A DNA stretch of 64,000 nucleotides, from the NCBI RefSeq assembly GCF_014279995.1, contig NZ_CP047935.1, positions 1,027,243 to 1,091,242 on the forward strand. Reading direction: 5' to 3'. This document shows, one piece after another, positions 8,980 to 17,834 of the stretch. Origin of the DNA: Synechococcus sp. BIOS-E4-1 (GTDB taxonomy: Bacteria; Cyanobacteriota; Cyanobacteriia; PCC-6307; Cyanobiaceae). The first letter of the stretch is position 1. Each line of letters starts with the position of its first letter. The notes under the pieces were generated by a model. The model saw only the letters and a program-made list of their open reading frames with translations. It searched no databases and was not told the origin of the DNA. The position numbers and the translations under genes are program-made.

Positions 8980-9183
8980 ATGTCGATCGATTCGCGCTGT
9001 AAAGAGCAGCAGTCTGTTGCTGATCAGATGTTCATGGACTTCAAATACACCAGGCCAGGTTCTCAGGAGCAGGTTCGTGCATTGTCGACCCTTAGTTTCC
9101 TTTTTGGCATGTGGTCCGATTTTCTGGCGAGCGAAGAGCGCCGAATGACGTCGGCTCTCAATCTTGAGTCTGGTTCGTCGTGA
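8980..9183 (+). CDS. Small conserved-looking soluble protein (67 aa)
   Basis: ATG directly after the preceding short gene. The product is hydrophilic and helical, with a central Phe/Trp-rich part (LSFLFGMWSDFLASEERR). Function unknown. Close spacing to the 43-aa frame supports co-translation. Confidence 0.5.
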   Translation: MSIDSRCKEQQSVADQMFMDFKYTRPGSQEQVRALSTLSFLFGMWSDFLASEERRMTSALNLESGSS

Positions 9184-9415
9184 TCAGTCTTGTTGGCATC
9201 AGCTCTTCGCATGCTGAACGATTCTGGCGTTGATTGATGCTTTTTTGATGTGTAAGAGATATAAATGTAAAATAATTTGCCAAAGTTTCAGCTTTTTGCA
9301 TTTCAATTTCTTTGTTGAAATCAGCTGATGCAATGTTTGTTGATAGGGTTTGGCATGGCGACAATTTCCTTAAATTATTTATGATCTGAGGCTGTTTTGT
9401 GAAATCGATCTTCGG

Positions 9416-10126
9416 TTATTCGACTAATTCTTCTCTGATGGCCTTGACGGCACTATCTGTTCTGTTCCTTGCGTGGAGTTTTCTGATCACTGCCTGGACA
9501 TGCTGTCGTGCTGTGACATCTGCTATATGTAATTCCTTGCCGATTTCATGATTGGTCATGCCGTCGCAAACTAATTCAAGAACGTTAAGCTCGCGCTTGG
9601 ATAAAAGATCACTCTTTCTCAGATGGCTGGGATCAAGAATGTGGTGAATCAAGGGGTCGACGTAATTGATTTTCTCATTGACTGAATGAAGGACGTGGTG
9701 AATCGTAAATGTTTCAAATCCGCGCTGCGTCAGGATGATGTTTGCCCTTGAATCCAGTGCTTCCTTCAGTGATGATGGATTGACCGTATTCATTGTCAGC
9801 ACAGTGATGTGCTTTTCCCCTGATGCGCTCAGGGCCTGATGATGAATGGCGTTGATCAGGCTGATGCCTGAACCATCATCAAGTCGCCCGCTGATGAAGA
9901 TCAGCAATGGATCGTGAGACTCTTCAATGAGCTCAATGCACTCGCTCTGAGAGGTGCAGACACCGATCAAGTGATCCGTCTTGGATTCCGGGTCAATGGC
10001 AAACAGCGTTGCCATTGAAATAGCGGTTGGTTTATGACCGCAGCAGATTAATATTTTGTGCCCCCAGTCTGATTGGTTGATCATCTTCTGCCATTTGTCG
10101 AAGCTCTCATTGAGAAGTATTTTCAC
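9416..10126 (-). CDS. LuxR-type transcriptional regulator with receiver-like N-terminus
   Basis: 236 aa. Residues about 170-230 form a LuxR/GerE helix-turn-helix (LSKRELNVLELVCDGMTNHEIGKEL, then ADVTARQHVQAVIRKLHARNRTDSAVKA). The N-terminal 140 residues resemble a receiver fold (ILICCGHKPTAI; LLIFISGRLDDGSGISLINAI; HITVLTMN) but the usual acidic pocket and phospho-Asp are not clear, so it may be a pseudo-receiver. It probably binds DNA as a dimer. Targets unknown. The 230 bp downstream are AT-rich and gene-free. Confidence 0.85.
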   Translation of the reverse strand: MKILLNESFDKWQKMINQSDWGHKILICCGHKPTAISMATLFAIDPESKTDHLIGVCTSQSECIELIEESHDPLLIFISGRLDDGSGISLINAIHHQALSASGEKHITVLTMNTVNPSSLKEALDSRANIILTQRGFETFTIHHVLHSVNEKINYVDPLIHHILDPSHLRKSDLLSKRELNVLELVCDGMTNHEIGKELHIADVTARQHVQAVIRKLHARNRTDSAVKAIREELVE

Positions 10127-10346
10127 TGAGGCTTGAGCGCGCTTTACTCAACGTATCAATCCTTTATTTGCTCGTGTGGGGATGATATGGAAGTTCATCC
10201 GTTCTGATCGCGTGCTCTTTGAAGTGGTTGATCTCTTCCGCTGAATCTGTTAATCAGCCTGCCTCTATCGGCATTGCATTTCCGCATCTTCAATCCGTCA
10301 CTGCAGTGACGGATGATGTGAGAGCGTTTTTCTCCTGTGATTGCTG

Positions 10347-10523
10347 ATGATTGCCGTTCAACTGATGGCAGCACTGGTGCTGCTGGGCCTGGTCGCAGTT
10401 GCAGTTTGCTTTCGCGATCTCAGGCGCCTGCACCGCGCTTCCTTCGTGGCTTTGAAGGGATGCTTTGTGTTCAATGATTTGAGTATCGATTCCTACGGCG
10501 TCAGTGCCCTATCTACGCGATAA
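10347..10523 (+). CDS. Possible small membrane protein (58 aa)
   Basis: ATG start. A hydrophobic helix occupies about residues 2-22 (QLMAALVLLGLVAVAVCF), followed by a basic segment (RDLRRLHR). A strong terminator follows about 50 bp after the stop, supporting a short transcript here. Confidence 0.45.
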   Translation: MIAVQLMAALVLLGLVAVAVCFRDLRRLHRASFVALKGCFVFNDLSIDSYGVSALSTR

Positions 10524-10570
10524 GGAGTGTGCACGGAGTTCTGCTCCGGTAAGCGCTTAGGGGGAGTCAA

Positions 10571-10595
10571 GACGGGCCGCCACCCGTCTTTTTTT
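10571..10595 (+). terminator. Rho-independent terminator
   Basis: Stem GACGGG/CCCGTC with a 6-base loop, followed by seven Ts. It lies between the small membrane-protein frame and the flavoprotein ATG at 10632, so it could end the former or act as an attenuator for the latter. Confidence 0.8.
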
Positions 10596-10631
10596 GTTGC
10601 GTACAGAATCAAGGCTTCTTCATCAGTTTCT

Positions 10632-11756
10632 ATGCCTGGCAGGGATGTTGATCTTGTTGTGATCGGTGCTGGGTTGTCCGGTTGCGCGTTGGCGTCAGCT
10701 CTGAGAAACAAGGGTTGGAGCGGGACCATCCAGATTTTGGAAGCGGGCCGAGGACCTGGTGGACGCTCAGCGACCAGGCGACGGCGCGATGACCCTCTCT
10801 GGCGCCTGGATCATGGAACTCCGACCCTGAGCTTTCAGTCCGAACCTTCTGGGCCGTTGCGGGAGTTGATGACATCGCTTGAACAACGTGGTGTTGTTCG
10901 CGTTGATCACGATTCGGTCGTTGGTCTGAACCACCACGGTGCCGTGGTTGAGCCTCCTGATCACCCTCTGTTGCGCGGGCCGCGCTGGCGAGGCATTCCA
11001 ACGATGGCAACTGTGGTGGAGACGTTGCTGTCCGATGGCGCAAATTCCGTTGATGCCTGTTTTGGAGAGCGGATTCAGACGCTCTCCAGAGTTGATGAGC
11101 GCTGGGTGTTTCCAGGTGGAATTAGGGCCTCGGGACTCGTGCTGAGCGGAACACTCCTCGCCCATCCTCGTTCGTTGGCGATGCTGGGCTGGAGAAATGT
11201 GCCCTTGCGTGAGGCTGTCCCTGAGGGGCACGATCCTGTGCTTGATCAAGCACTCGCCTGGATTGCCGGTCTTAACGCAAGCGTCCGTTGGAATCTGATG
11301 GTGGAGTTTGCGGGGATGGCTTCCGATCCATTGCCTCGGCAGATCTGGCTAACCCCTCGCGCTCAGCAGCAATTCGCAGTGGAACGCATTGTGCTTCAAC
11401 GACAGCCGCAGGGGCGTCTTGGCCTGGTGATACATGGTCTTGATGATGGTGCGTTGATCACACCTGAAACACAGCCAGAGTTGATGATTGTTCATGAACA
11501 GCGTTTGCTGAGCCTTCTACCAGAGCTTCTACGGCCCTGGCCATCACTGCAGAGGAGGGTCTCCAGTGCTCGTTCACTTGGAGTGATGCGCTGGGGAGCT
11601 GCTCAACCCTTGGACGAGGGAATGCCAAAAGCACTGCAGTGGTGCAGGCAAGCCCGTGTGGGTTTCTGTGGCGACTGGATTGCGGGATCTGGTTTCGGCA
11701 TGGCGGAGGGGGCTCTCCAGAGCGGTCTCGATCTGGCCGAGTTGATCGCGTCCTGA
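10632..11756 (+). CDS. Renalase-like FAD-dependent amine oxidoreductase
   Basis: 374 aa from the ATG that starts MPGRDVDLVVIGAGLSG, with the GAGLSG dinucleotide fingerprint near residue 12, LEAGRGPGGRSATRR (the FAD-binding GG motif), and a C-terminal FAD segment (VGFCGDWIAGSGFGMAEGALQSGLDLAELI). This is the layout of renalase/amine-oxidase-like flavoproteins common in cyanobacteria. Upstream in-frame codons run through the terminator and were excluded. Substrate unknown. Confidence 0.85.
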   Translation: MPGRDVDLVVIGAGLSGCALASALRNKGWSGTIQILEAGRGPGGRSATRRRRDDPLWRLDHGTPTLSFQSEPSGPLRELMTSLEQRGVVRVDHDSVVGLNHHGAVVEPPDHPLLRGPRWRGIPTMATVVETLLSDGANSVDACFGERIQTLSRVDERWVFPGGIRASGLVLSGTLLAHPRSLAMLGWRNVPLREAVPEGHDPVLDQALAWIAGLNASVRWNLMVEFAGMASDPLPRQIWLTPRAQQQFAVERIVLQRQPQGRLGLVIHGLDDGALITPETQPELMIVHEQRLLSLLPELLRPWPSLQRRVSSARSLGVMRWGAAQPLDEGMPKALQWCRQARVGFCGDWIAGSGFGMAEGALQSGLDLAELIAS

Positions 11757-11878
11757 ACTTCGACTCTCCTTGGAAGAGGCCGTACCCGTCGTCGGTTCAT
11801 GCATAACAATCACAGGATTGTGATAACTGCTGGCCGGATACCGCAGAGCGCGTCACAACAGAGAAAAGGTCGTTTCCC

Positions 11879-12040
11879 ATGCGCAGCCGATTTCAGCCTG
11901 TCCGGGTTCATGCCAGTGTTCACGATGATGAGCCATGCCAGTGTCAAGACTGTGTGGCTCTGCGCCGTCGTTTGACCCAGATGGTCAATCAGACCAAGCC
12001 GTTGCCTGGGACGCATCGTTCTGTTTATCTCTGCCGTTGA
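11879..12040 (+). CDS. Small Cys-containing protein (53 aa)
   Basis: ATG frame with a CQCQDC cluster at about residues 21-26 followed by a basic helix (ALRRRL). The cysteine spacing suggests metal binding. Too short for a family call. Confidence 0.5.
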   Translation: MRSRFQPVRVHASVHDDEPCQCQDCVALRRRLTQMVNQTKPLPGTHRSVYLCR

Positions 12041-12241
12041 GCTCAAACGAATTTCTGATTGTCTTGTCAAGTCAGCACCGGGCTTCTGACAAGCGTCTTC
12101 GTTGACAGTCACAGTTGATCTGGTTTGGTCTCGTCACCATTCAGATCACACTTTTGCGATGGCTTGATTCACTTTGAGGAATCACCCAATGTCTCAATCC
12201 TGAATACTGAAGCGTTAGAGAATCGTGACGCTCTATTGATA

Positions 12242-12400
12242 ATGAGACGTCATCCGGACACCCTTCTGGCCGCTCATGCCACATGGGCACCAATGCCGGC
12301 AGCGCTTGCTGAGGTGGTCTCCTTGCAGCCGCGGCTGTATGAGTTTGCAGCCCACCATCGTGCTGCAGTGAGCATTCACTCCGCTGGCGCACAGTTCTGA
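12242..12400 (+). CDS. Possible small protein (52 aa)
   Basis: ATG frame rich in Ala and His, with no recognised motif. A longer in-frame start exists upstream at 12125, but without an ATG. Reported with low confidence. Confidence 0.3.
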   Translation: MRRHPDTLLAAHATWAPMPAALAEVVSLQPRLYEFAAHHRAAVSIHSAGAQF

Positions 12401-12710
12401 CGCTCCCTTCCATCGACGTCCTCCAACGCTTCGATTGCTGCTTGACGGCTGGTACGTTTGCGCGAATGCGCTACTTGGCAGTTACTCCAGTGGCTTCAGA
12501 AAAGCTTCTGATCATCTTTGGGCAAGATCCCCATTTCAGAGGATGTAAGCCTTGTGTTGATGCGTCATGGTGATGGGTGCAGGGTGCTGAATCAGCCCTT
12601 AGAGGCGAGACCGGGGGCTTTTTCAGTGCACTCTCAATGGTGTTCGATCCCCTCGAGATTCCACCGGATGCTCTGCCAGTGGGCAGAATCAAGCTCGTTG
12701 ATTCAAGGTA
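12401..12710. other. Gene-poor interval of about 310 bp
   Basis: No convincing gene. A possible weak hairpin (AGCCC...GGGCT followed by TTTTT, around 12594-12636) might be a plus-strand terminator for the small frame upstream. Opposing open frames here have no recognisable features. Confidence 0.4.
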
Positions 12711-12899
12711 ATGCAAAGGTGGATCGCAGCTCTGCTTTGCCTGGCAACTGGTCTTTTTGTTTTGGCGAGCGGAGTGAGGACCGATTCCACCATTCACGTG
12801 GGTTCAAGAATTCCACCTGCCGAAGCCCATTGTCATCGGGTTGGAACTCGGACTACTGATGAAGGCCGGGTTCTGAATGTTTATGCCTGCCGCCCATGA
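12711..12899 (+). CDS. Small exported protein (62 aa)
   Basis: ATG preceded by AAGGTA. Residues 1-22 are a clear signal or anchor helix (MQRWIAALLCLATGLFVLAS) and the rest is short, with two Cys (HCHR and the terminal ACRP). Probably periplasmic. Function unknown. Confidence 0.65.
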   Translation: MQRWIAALLCLATGLFVLASGVRTDSTIHVGSRIPPAEAHCHRVGTRTTDEGRVLNVYACRP

Positions 12900-13020
12900 A
12901 AAAGAGGCAGAGTGCCAGCCCTGCCCTGAACTTCTCGTCGTGCTTCCCACTGCTTGGACGCAGGCAAAGCTTCTCTTCATCGCCGGAATCTGGTCGTATG
13001 CATGGACACCAAATCGCTGT

Positions 13021-13272
13021 TTATTGGCCAAAACCCTTATTCGATGATTGCTTTTGAACTTTCTTTGTTTTCGATTCAGTTGTTGCTTCCACAGCAGAAT
13101 CTTTGAAAAATATCCCATCTAGCCAGATGGTGATGATATAAACAACGATCAGGACTGGTATCAGGACAAGCCACTGATTATCAAGTTCGTAAGGAATTTT
13201 CTGAACCCCAAAAATCGCCAGGTATCCGGTGATCAGAGTGAAGATGAATCTGCGAATGCTGGAGGGATTCAA
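13021..13272 (-). CDS. Two-helix membrane protein (83 aa)
   Basis: TTG start is likely. There are two hydrophobic segments (about residues 8-24 and 34-54) and a Lys/Ser/Gln-rich cytoplasmic tail. No family recognised. Confidence 0.6.
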   Translation of the reverse strand: MNPSSIRRFIFTLITGYLAIFGVQKIPYELDNQWLVLIPVLIVVYIITIWLDGIFFKDSAVEATTESKTKKVQKQSSNKGFGQ

Positions 13273-13449
13273 GGCGGGGTGGCGGTTTTGTCGAGTAGTT
13301 CACATTCACGGCTGCTATCGCCTCGTGAGGAATGAAAGCGAATGTGAATCGAATCTGTGTAGACGTTTAGGTTCAGTCAACACCTGTGCGACTCACAAGG
13401 CATCCAGCTGTAACAACAGTGTTGGTTGAAGAGGTTTGTCTTGGCCTAT

Positions 13450-13863
13450 TCAGGCTTCAGGGATTTCCAGCGCCTCGCCGAGGCTCTCCAGGCGTTGTGC
13501 ATTCACGCCGAGGTCGGACTCTCCGAGGCGGGAGATGGAGCGTGCCTCCAGAGTGACCGCATCGTTGGCATGAAGTTCAACGTCATCGACGAAACCAAAG
13601 ATCCTGCTGCTGTAGGTGGCATGCAGGTAGTTGGAACTCTGTTCAATGATCTCTGTGCGAGGAGTGCCTTTGATCCGTTCAGACAGCTGTTTCAGGGCAG
13701 CGGAGGAATCAGCAACCTGCCATTGGCTGCTTGCGCAGTGCTCAGGACCTGGGCAGGCACTCAGGTGTCCGCCGTTGACACCCAAGTCGGAGGGCATGGG
13801 CCCAACAAAATGGAACAGGGCCAGAACGAACGGGATGGTGATCTGAACCACAATGGAAGGCAT
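13450..13863 (-). CDS. DUF1499 domain protein
   Basis: About 137 aa. It has an N-terminal hydrophobic anchor followed by the family signature in which Cys-Pro precedes a Cys-Ala-Ser-Ser segment (SACPGPEHCASSQW), and later conserved parts (YLHATYSSRIFGFVDDVELHA; ARSISRLGESDLGVNAQRLE). DUF1499 proteins are widespread in cyanobacteria and plastids, with unknown function. The ATG at 13863 is chosen over a TTG three codons upstream. Confidence 0.85.
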   Translation of the reverse strand: MPSIVVQITIPFVLALFHFVGPMPSDLGVNGGHLSACPGPEHCASSQWQVADSSAALKQLSERIKGTPRTEIIEQSSNYLHATYSSRIFGFVDDVELHANDAVTLEARSISRLGESDLGVNAQRLESLGEALEIPEA

Positions 13864-14072
13864 GCTGATCAATAGCCAAGGCTTTCATTCATCTTATGAG
13901 CCCTGAGTGACGAACATTCCCTGATCGAAGTCATGGGCAGTGATCAAGACAGGAGCAGAAACGTTCAGTCGTCGGCTTGTCTCATGCGCAATCCTTTCCT
14001 GATCAGAATGTGTCAAGTATTGGGTCACTGTTTCTCTGTGTGGCTATTGCTTGGAAAGCAGTCCTGTTAGTC

Positions 14073-14327
14073 ATGAGAATCCTGAGTGCAATTCTGCTGG
14101 GTTTCCTACTGTTTGCTTTTGGGTCTGGCGCGATTGCAAATGATTTATCCATCTCTGGCAGCGGAAGAAACAGAGAGGTGACCCTGAACAAATTGCTGTC
14201 AAAAGTTCCGGAAGGGGCGGCAATCACAGATGCGTCCTGCAAAAGGATTGGCATCGCTGGCCTGAATTATCAGTATCGATGTTCCGTGGCCTGGGAATTC
14301 AGCAATCAATACCTGGGCGCACAATAA
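14073..14327 (+). CDS. Small secreted protein (84 aa)
   Basis: The ATG gives a signal peptide (MRILSAILLGFLLFAFGSGAIA, likely cleavage near residue 22). The mature protein has two Cys (ASCKR and YRCSV) probably forming a disulfide. Function unknown. Confidence 0.7.
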   Translation: MRILSAILLGFLLFAFGSGAIANDLSISGSGRNREVTLNKLLSKVPEGAAITDASCKRIGIAGLNYQYRCSVAWEFSNQYLGAQ

Positions 14328-14356
14328 CTGCGGTCTTCATCCCTGCCCTTTTCTGA

Positions 14357-15391
14357 TCAGGTCCAGCGCACGGGATCATCCGATTTGAGGTGTTGCACGT
14401 GATCGGTCGCATGATCGAGCAGGTCATGACTGATCGTGAGGCAGATGCTGTCCAGGGGCAGGGAAAAGCTGCTGCAATCTGCGTCAAACGGACCTTCAAC
14501 ATAGGCACCGATCCGTTCCGCCATCAGGAACAGCACCACGATCACCACACTTCCAAAACGACTTTGTGAGTCGGGACCCAGGTCGTGGAAATACAACAGC
14601 AGCAACAGAACGAATAACCAGTTCAGAAGCCTGACGAAAACCGCGTAAGACGCTGGGAGTGGTGTGTTGCGGATTCGCTCCAGGCCCCCAATGGCATCGG
14701 TGCAGGCGTTGCCTACTTGCATCAGCTGCAGACGTCCGAATCCATCGGTCAATCCTTGGCGATGGAGATCCCCGATCCATACCCCCCTGAGCTGTCCCAG
14801 CTGGCGCAGGTTGGTGGTACTGGGCAACTTCAGATCCTGAAGCAATTGATCCTGCAGCTCCCTCAGGTCTCGCTGCCAGAAGTTGCGCAACTGAAAGTTC
14901 AGCTGCCAGACGATGGCAACCTGCAGACGCAGCAACTTGCGTTCCTGGCGTCCGGGCGGCCTGCTGCTATCGAGATGGGCCCGCAGTGAGTCTGCCCAGT
15001 TTCGGCTCACGTTCACAACGCTTCCCCAGAGTTTCCTGGCTTCCCACCAGCGTCCGATTGCCTGGGTGTTGCGAAAGCCCAGAAAAATCGATGCGGCGAT
15101 GCCCATGATCCGCACCACGCTTTCATTGGCGGTCCAGTTGCGGGGGATCCAGTCCTGATGGACGAGAACAGTGATCAACAGCAGCACCAGCAGGTCGAAG
15201 CGCATGCGCCAGAGCAGCTGCAGCAAAACGAGTGCGTAGTCCTGTCTTCGGGTGCTTGGTGGATAGCCGTAGTCGCCAGAGTCGCTCATGGGCTGCTGTT
15301 GCAGTGACTCGATCACAGCCGCGATCATCGCTGGCCAATCACGCATTCCATTGCCCAGGCTCGAAGCGTGGGGCCGGCGCCGAGTAATCAT
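14357..15391 (-). CDS. Bestrophin-like (YneE-type) anion channel
   Basis: 344 aa with several transmembrane segments. The region after RRQDYALVLLQLLWRMRFDLLVLL, the segment FLGFRNTQAIGRWWEARKLWGSVVNVSRNWA and the C-terminal IGAYVEGPFD match bacterial bestrophins, which form pentameric chloride or anion channels. In photosynthetic organisms related channels help balance proton-motive force or supply bicarbonate. Start chosen at 15391 because AGGAAA lies just upstream. A later ATG (15289) lacks a Shine-Dalgarno. Confidence 0.85.
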   Translation of the reverse strand: MITRRRPHASSLGNGMRDWPAMIAAVIESLQQQPMSDSGDYGYPPSTRRQDYALVLLQLLWRMRFDLLVLLLITVLVHQDWIPRNWTANESVVRIMGIAASIFLGFRNTQAIGRWWEARKLWGSVVNVSRNWADSLRAHLDSSRPPGRQERKLLRLQVAIVWQLNFQLRNFWQRDLRELQDQLLQDLKLPSTTNLRQLGQLRGVWIGDLHRQGLTDGFGRLQLMQVGNACTDAIGGLERIRNTPLPASYAVFVRLLNWLFVLLLLLYFHDLGPDSQSRFGSVVIVVLFLMAERIGAYVEGPFDADCSSFSLPLDSICLTISHDLLDHATDHVQHLKSDDPVRWT

Positions 15392-15420
15392 GGTTTCCTG
15401 ATGCCGCGACCGACCCCGCG

Positions 15421-15690
15421 ATGATCTGTGTGACCTCCAACTGCCCGGAGAGTGTGATCCTGGCCCTGGGTGTTCGCGACTGGCCGGTCTGGGCCTGTGA
15501 AATCAGCTCTTTCCCCTGGCATTACGACCAGCGGGAAACCTGTCTGCTGCTTGAGGGTGATGTCACGGTGACACCCGAAGACGGAGAGTCGGTTCGATTC
15601 GGTGCTGGCGACCTTGTTGAATTTCCAGCAGGGCTGTCATGCACCTGGCAGGTTCATCAACCCGTTCGCAAGCATTACCAATTCGACTGA
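15421..15690 (+). CDS. Cupin_3 (DUF861) small protein
   Basis: 89 aa single-domain cupin with the WACEISSFPWHYDQRETCLLLEG segment, then VRFGAGDLVEFPAG and WQVHQPVRKHY, as in the cyanobacterial and plant cupin_3 family. Its role is unknown. It starts 30 bp from the bestrophin gene in divergent orientation. Confidence 0.85.
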   Translation: MICVTSNCPESVILALGVRDWPVWACEISSFPWHYDQRETCLLLEGDVTVTPEDGESVRFGAGDLVEFPAGLSCTWQVHQPVRKHYQFD

Positions 15691-15722
15691 GCAAAACGCT
15701 GGGTTGCGCGAAAGTTCAGCGC

Positions 15723-15971
15723 TCAGAATTCAGCGTCAGCGGCCCACTGGGGCCTGCATGGAATCCAACCGACGCGCAGGAGTTCACCCCAGAGGCGTTC
15801 AGCAGTGTCCTGGCTCAGATGAACGCGTGTGCTCAGCAATGGTGCTTGGTCTGGAAAAGGTCGCCCTGAATCCACGAACACCCTCGGATCGCATTCCCAA
15901 CTTTTTTCGTCGGCATGGAAGCGTTTCGTGTCCTGGGTGCTGGGATCCTGGATCCAACCATGGCTTGGCAT
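15723..15971 (-). CDS. DUF1651 family protein
   Basis: About 82 aa. The sequence runs GW, TKRFHADEKSWECDPRVFVDSGR, LLSTRVHLSQDTAERLWGELLRVGW, which matches the small DUF1651 family found in marine Synechococcus and Prochlorococcus. The start at 15971 fits the family N-terminus. Function unknown. Confidence 0.8.
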   Translation of the reverse strand: MPSHGWIQDPSTQDTKRFHADEKSWECDPRVFVDSGRPFPDQAPLLSTRVHLSQDTAERLWGELLRVGWIPCRPQWAADAEF

Positions 15972-16256
15972 CGTTTCCGTGGGGTGATCAGGGACGCACG
16001 CATCCACTCCTCAGCCTTGAACGGTGCATAGGGGGAGCTCGGAGCCATGGATCCTCTGCTAATACATCTGTTCTAGTGCTGTAGTACAGGTGTGTCAACG
16101 CAAGGCTTTGCTGTCTTTTGGTCGTTGCCGCTGTTGGTGTCGTCGCGTTTCCGCCAATGCGTACATTGATGGTTCTGCGAACGGACTGCGGTCCGTCAGG
16201 TTCGAGCTGCTGCGACAACGATGATTTATCTGGCTTTCCGCTACGGCAATCTTGAG

Positions 16257-16406
16257 ATGAGCAATCTCAGCGTTGTGGTGATTGTGGCCGCAGGGGTGTT
16301 GTCGTTGGTGTTTTTTGTTGTGGCTTCCCTGAACACGGACACCCAGGGGCTGATTGATTCAGCTGTGCAGAAATTTGACGACGACGATTCAGGCCGGCCT
16401 GGGTGA
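16257..16406 (+). CDS. Single-pass membrane protein (49 aa)
   Basis: ATG start. There is one strong helix (about residues 4-24, VVVIVAAGVLSLVFFVVASL) and a short acidic tail (DDDDSG). An upstream ATG at 16221 is possible but puts unrelated residues ahead of the helix. Function unknown. Confidence 0.65.
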   Translation: MSNLSVVVIVAAGVLSLVFFVVASLNTDTQGLIDSAVQKFDDDDSGRPG

Positions 16407-16435
16407 TCACACGTTTTGCTGCCGATTTCAGCTGG

Positions 16436-16603
16436 TCAGACAGGGATTTCAGCCTCAATCTCCCAGCCTTGATCCGTGAGTTCTTGGATCTGCAATGGGG
16501 CTTCCTGGGATGGAACCTCAACAAGGAGGAAGTCCTTTCCCTGATGGCAGTAAATCCTGGTTTGACCGATCACGGCGGGGGCTCCCGGGTGACACACGAC
16601 CAT
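16436..16603 (-). CDS. Small conserved-looking protein (about 55 aa)
   Basis: From the internal ATG the product runs MVVCHPGAPAVIG, RIYCHQGKDFLLVEVP and ends in a QELTDQGWEIEAEIP segment. The frame stays open upstream to 16822, so the true start may be earlier, at an alternative codon. Its QELTD-GW motif recurs in the small protein at 62180, which hints at a shared family. Confidence 0.5.
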   Translation of the reverse strand: MVVCHPGAPAVIGQTRIYCHQGKDFLLVEVPSQEAPLQIQELTDQGWEIEAEIPV

Positions 16604-16909
16604 CAAACCCAGTTTTGCGTCCAGAGACAAGAGACCTGAGCCAGGCTTTCCTGTTTGCTCACATTGCTGGCTTGGAGCAGGCCCTTCAGCTTCGACGATC
16701 TGGTTGGACGTGGTTCGGCGTTCGGTGTGTTGGTGATGTGGCCTGATTGATTTGTTTAGCTTGTTGACGCCCCTTTTTGTGGAGAACTGATCACTGTTTT
16801 TGGGCTGATGGTGCGGCTTCATTCGTTGTTTGACTTCAGCTTTCAGGCTCTGTTCGCTGGCGTTCTCGCTTGACGCGATGGTGTCTTCGTTGCTACTGCG
16901 CAGTCAGTG

Positions 16910-17140
16910 ATGGATCCGTCAATGTCTCAAGCACGTGAACTGATTAATGCACACCTTTATCCAGTGCTTTTGATCTTTGCTGTGATCTATGGAGCGATCC
17001 AGATTTCTCCGCTGGCGAATCAAGCGCGGTATTTCAATCACTGCGTTGACGAGGTGATTCGTGAAAGTAATGTTGAGAAAATGTCGTTCGCAGAAAAGCG
17101 CGCTCTGGGCGTGAGGCTCTGCAATGGGACTTCTCTTTGA
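16910..17140 (+). CDS. Membrane-anchored small protein (76 aa)
   Basis: ATG start, one hydrophobic segment (about residues 14-34, YPVLLIFAVIYGAIQI), then a soluble helical part with two Cys (NHCVDE and RLCNG). The layout resembles several small membrane proteins of this window. Function unknown. Confidence 0.65.
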   Translation: MDPSMSQARELINAHLYPVLLIFAVIYGAIQISPLANQARYFNHCVDEVIRESNVEKMSFAEKRALGVRLCNGTSL

Positions 17141-17266
17141 GGGATTGTTCTCGGAGAATGATGGGACCTTTCAGCGATTTTTTCTCGTCTCGGAGCTGAG
17201 GGGAGAGAGGTCTTCTGTTGAATTGTCAGCATTGATCTTGTCTGTCAATTTTTACTCTATATCGCG

Positions 17267-17602
17267 CTACGAGTCGAATTCTCGTTTGAAATAGTTGGCG
17301 GCAATCTCCTCTGGCTTGAACCCTTCCAGTACCAATTCAGCCAGTTCGATCAGCCATGTTCTTCGCATCATTTTCTGATGTGGCTGTCCATCAATGGCGC
17401 AGGGAAAGGTCACGTCATAGCCGCGATGCCCAGCAGGAGTCTTCGCCTCTCGACGGGTGATCCCGTAGCCGGCTTCTTGAAGAATGTTGCGCGACAGCTC
17501 GTAAGGCGTGACCTGCCTTTGAGCTGCCAACCTCTGGACCCGTCCCATGGTCAGATTTGTCTGTTCTGTCCCCACGCTGCATCGTTTATTGCTTGTCGGC
17601 AA
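17267..17602 (-). CDS. Conserved hypothetical protein (93-111 aa)
   Basis: Soluble protein with a basic helical N-terminus (MGRVQRLAAQRQVTPYELS), a middle with GYDVTFPCAIDG, and a C-terminal helix (WLIELAELVLEGFKPEEIAANYF). The start is ambiguous: ATG at 17548 gives 93 aa, while TTG at 17602 adds 18. No family recognised, but composition is that of a real protein. Confidence 0.65.
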   Translation of the reverse strand: MPTSNKRCSVGTEQTNLTMGRVQRLAAQRQVTPYELSRNILQEAGYGITRREAKTPAGHRGYDVTFPCAIDGQPHQKMMRRTWLIELAELVLEGFKPEEIAANYFKREFDS

Positions 17603-17717
17603 GTTTCATCCATATTTTCTCAAATTCACATTTGATACTTGCCACGATTGAGTGCATTTGAGCTGAAGTAAATAAAACTGACTTTTTAGAGTGGGGTGTT
17701 GATTAAGAACATCGCCA

Positions 17718-17739
17718 CCCCGCTAAGTGCGGGGTTTTT
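17718..17739 (+). terminator. Rho-independent terminator with no obvious upstream gene
   Basis: Perfect stem CCCCGC/GCGGGG with a 5-base loop, then five Ts. The nearest plus-strand gene ends 580 bp upstream, so it may end a small RNA or act as an attenuator before the beta-barrel gene at 17835. Confidence 0.75.
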
Positions 17740-17834
17740 ATTGCCTACAGAAGATAGCAAAGCCAAAACTGCCTACTGCAGCTCGTATCAATATCAAAAG
17801 CAGGTCAAGATGCTGAGCTAATGGGTCTTATGCA

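Noticed and set aside
13426-13875. Plus-strand 149-codon frame
   Set aside because: The minus strand encodes the DUF1499 protein with conserved Cys motifs; the plus frame is its shadow.
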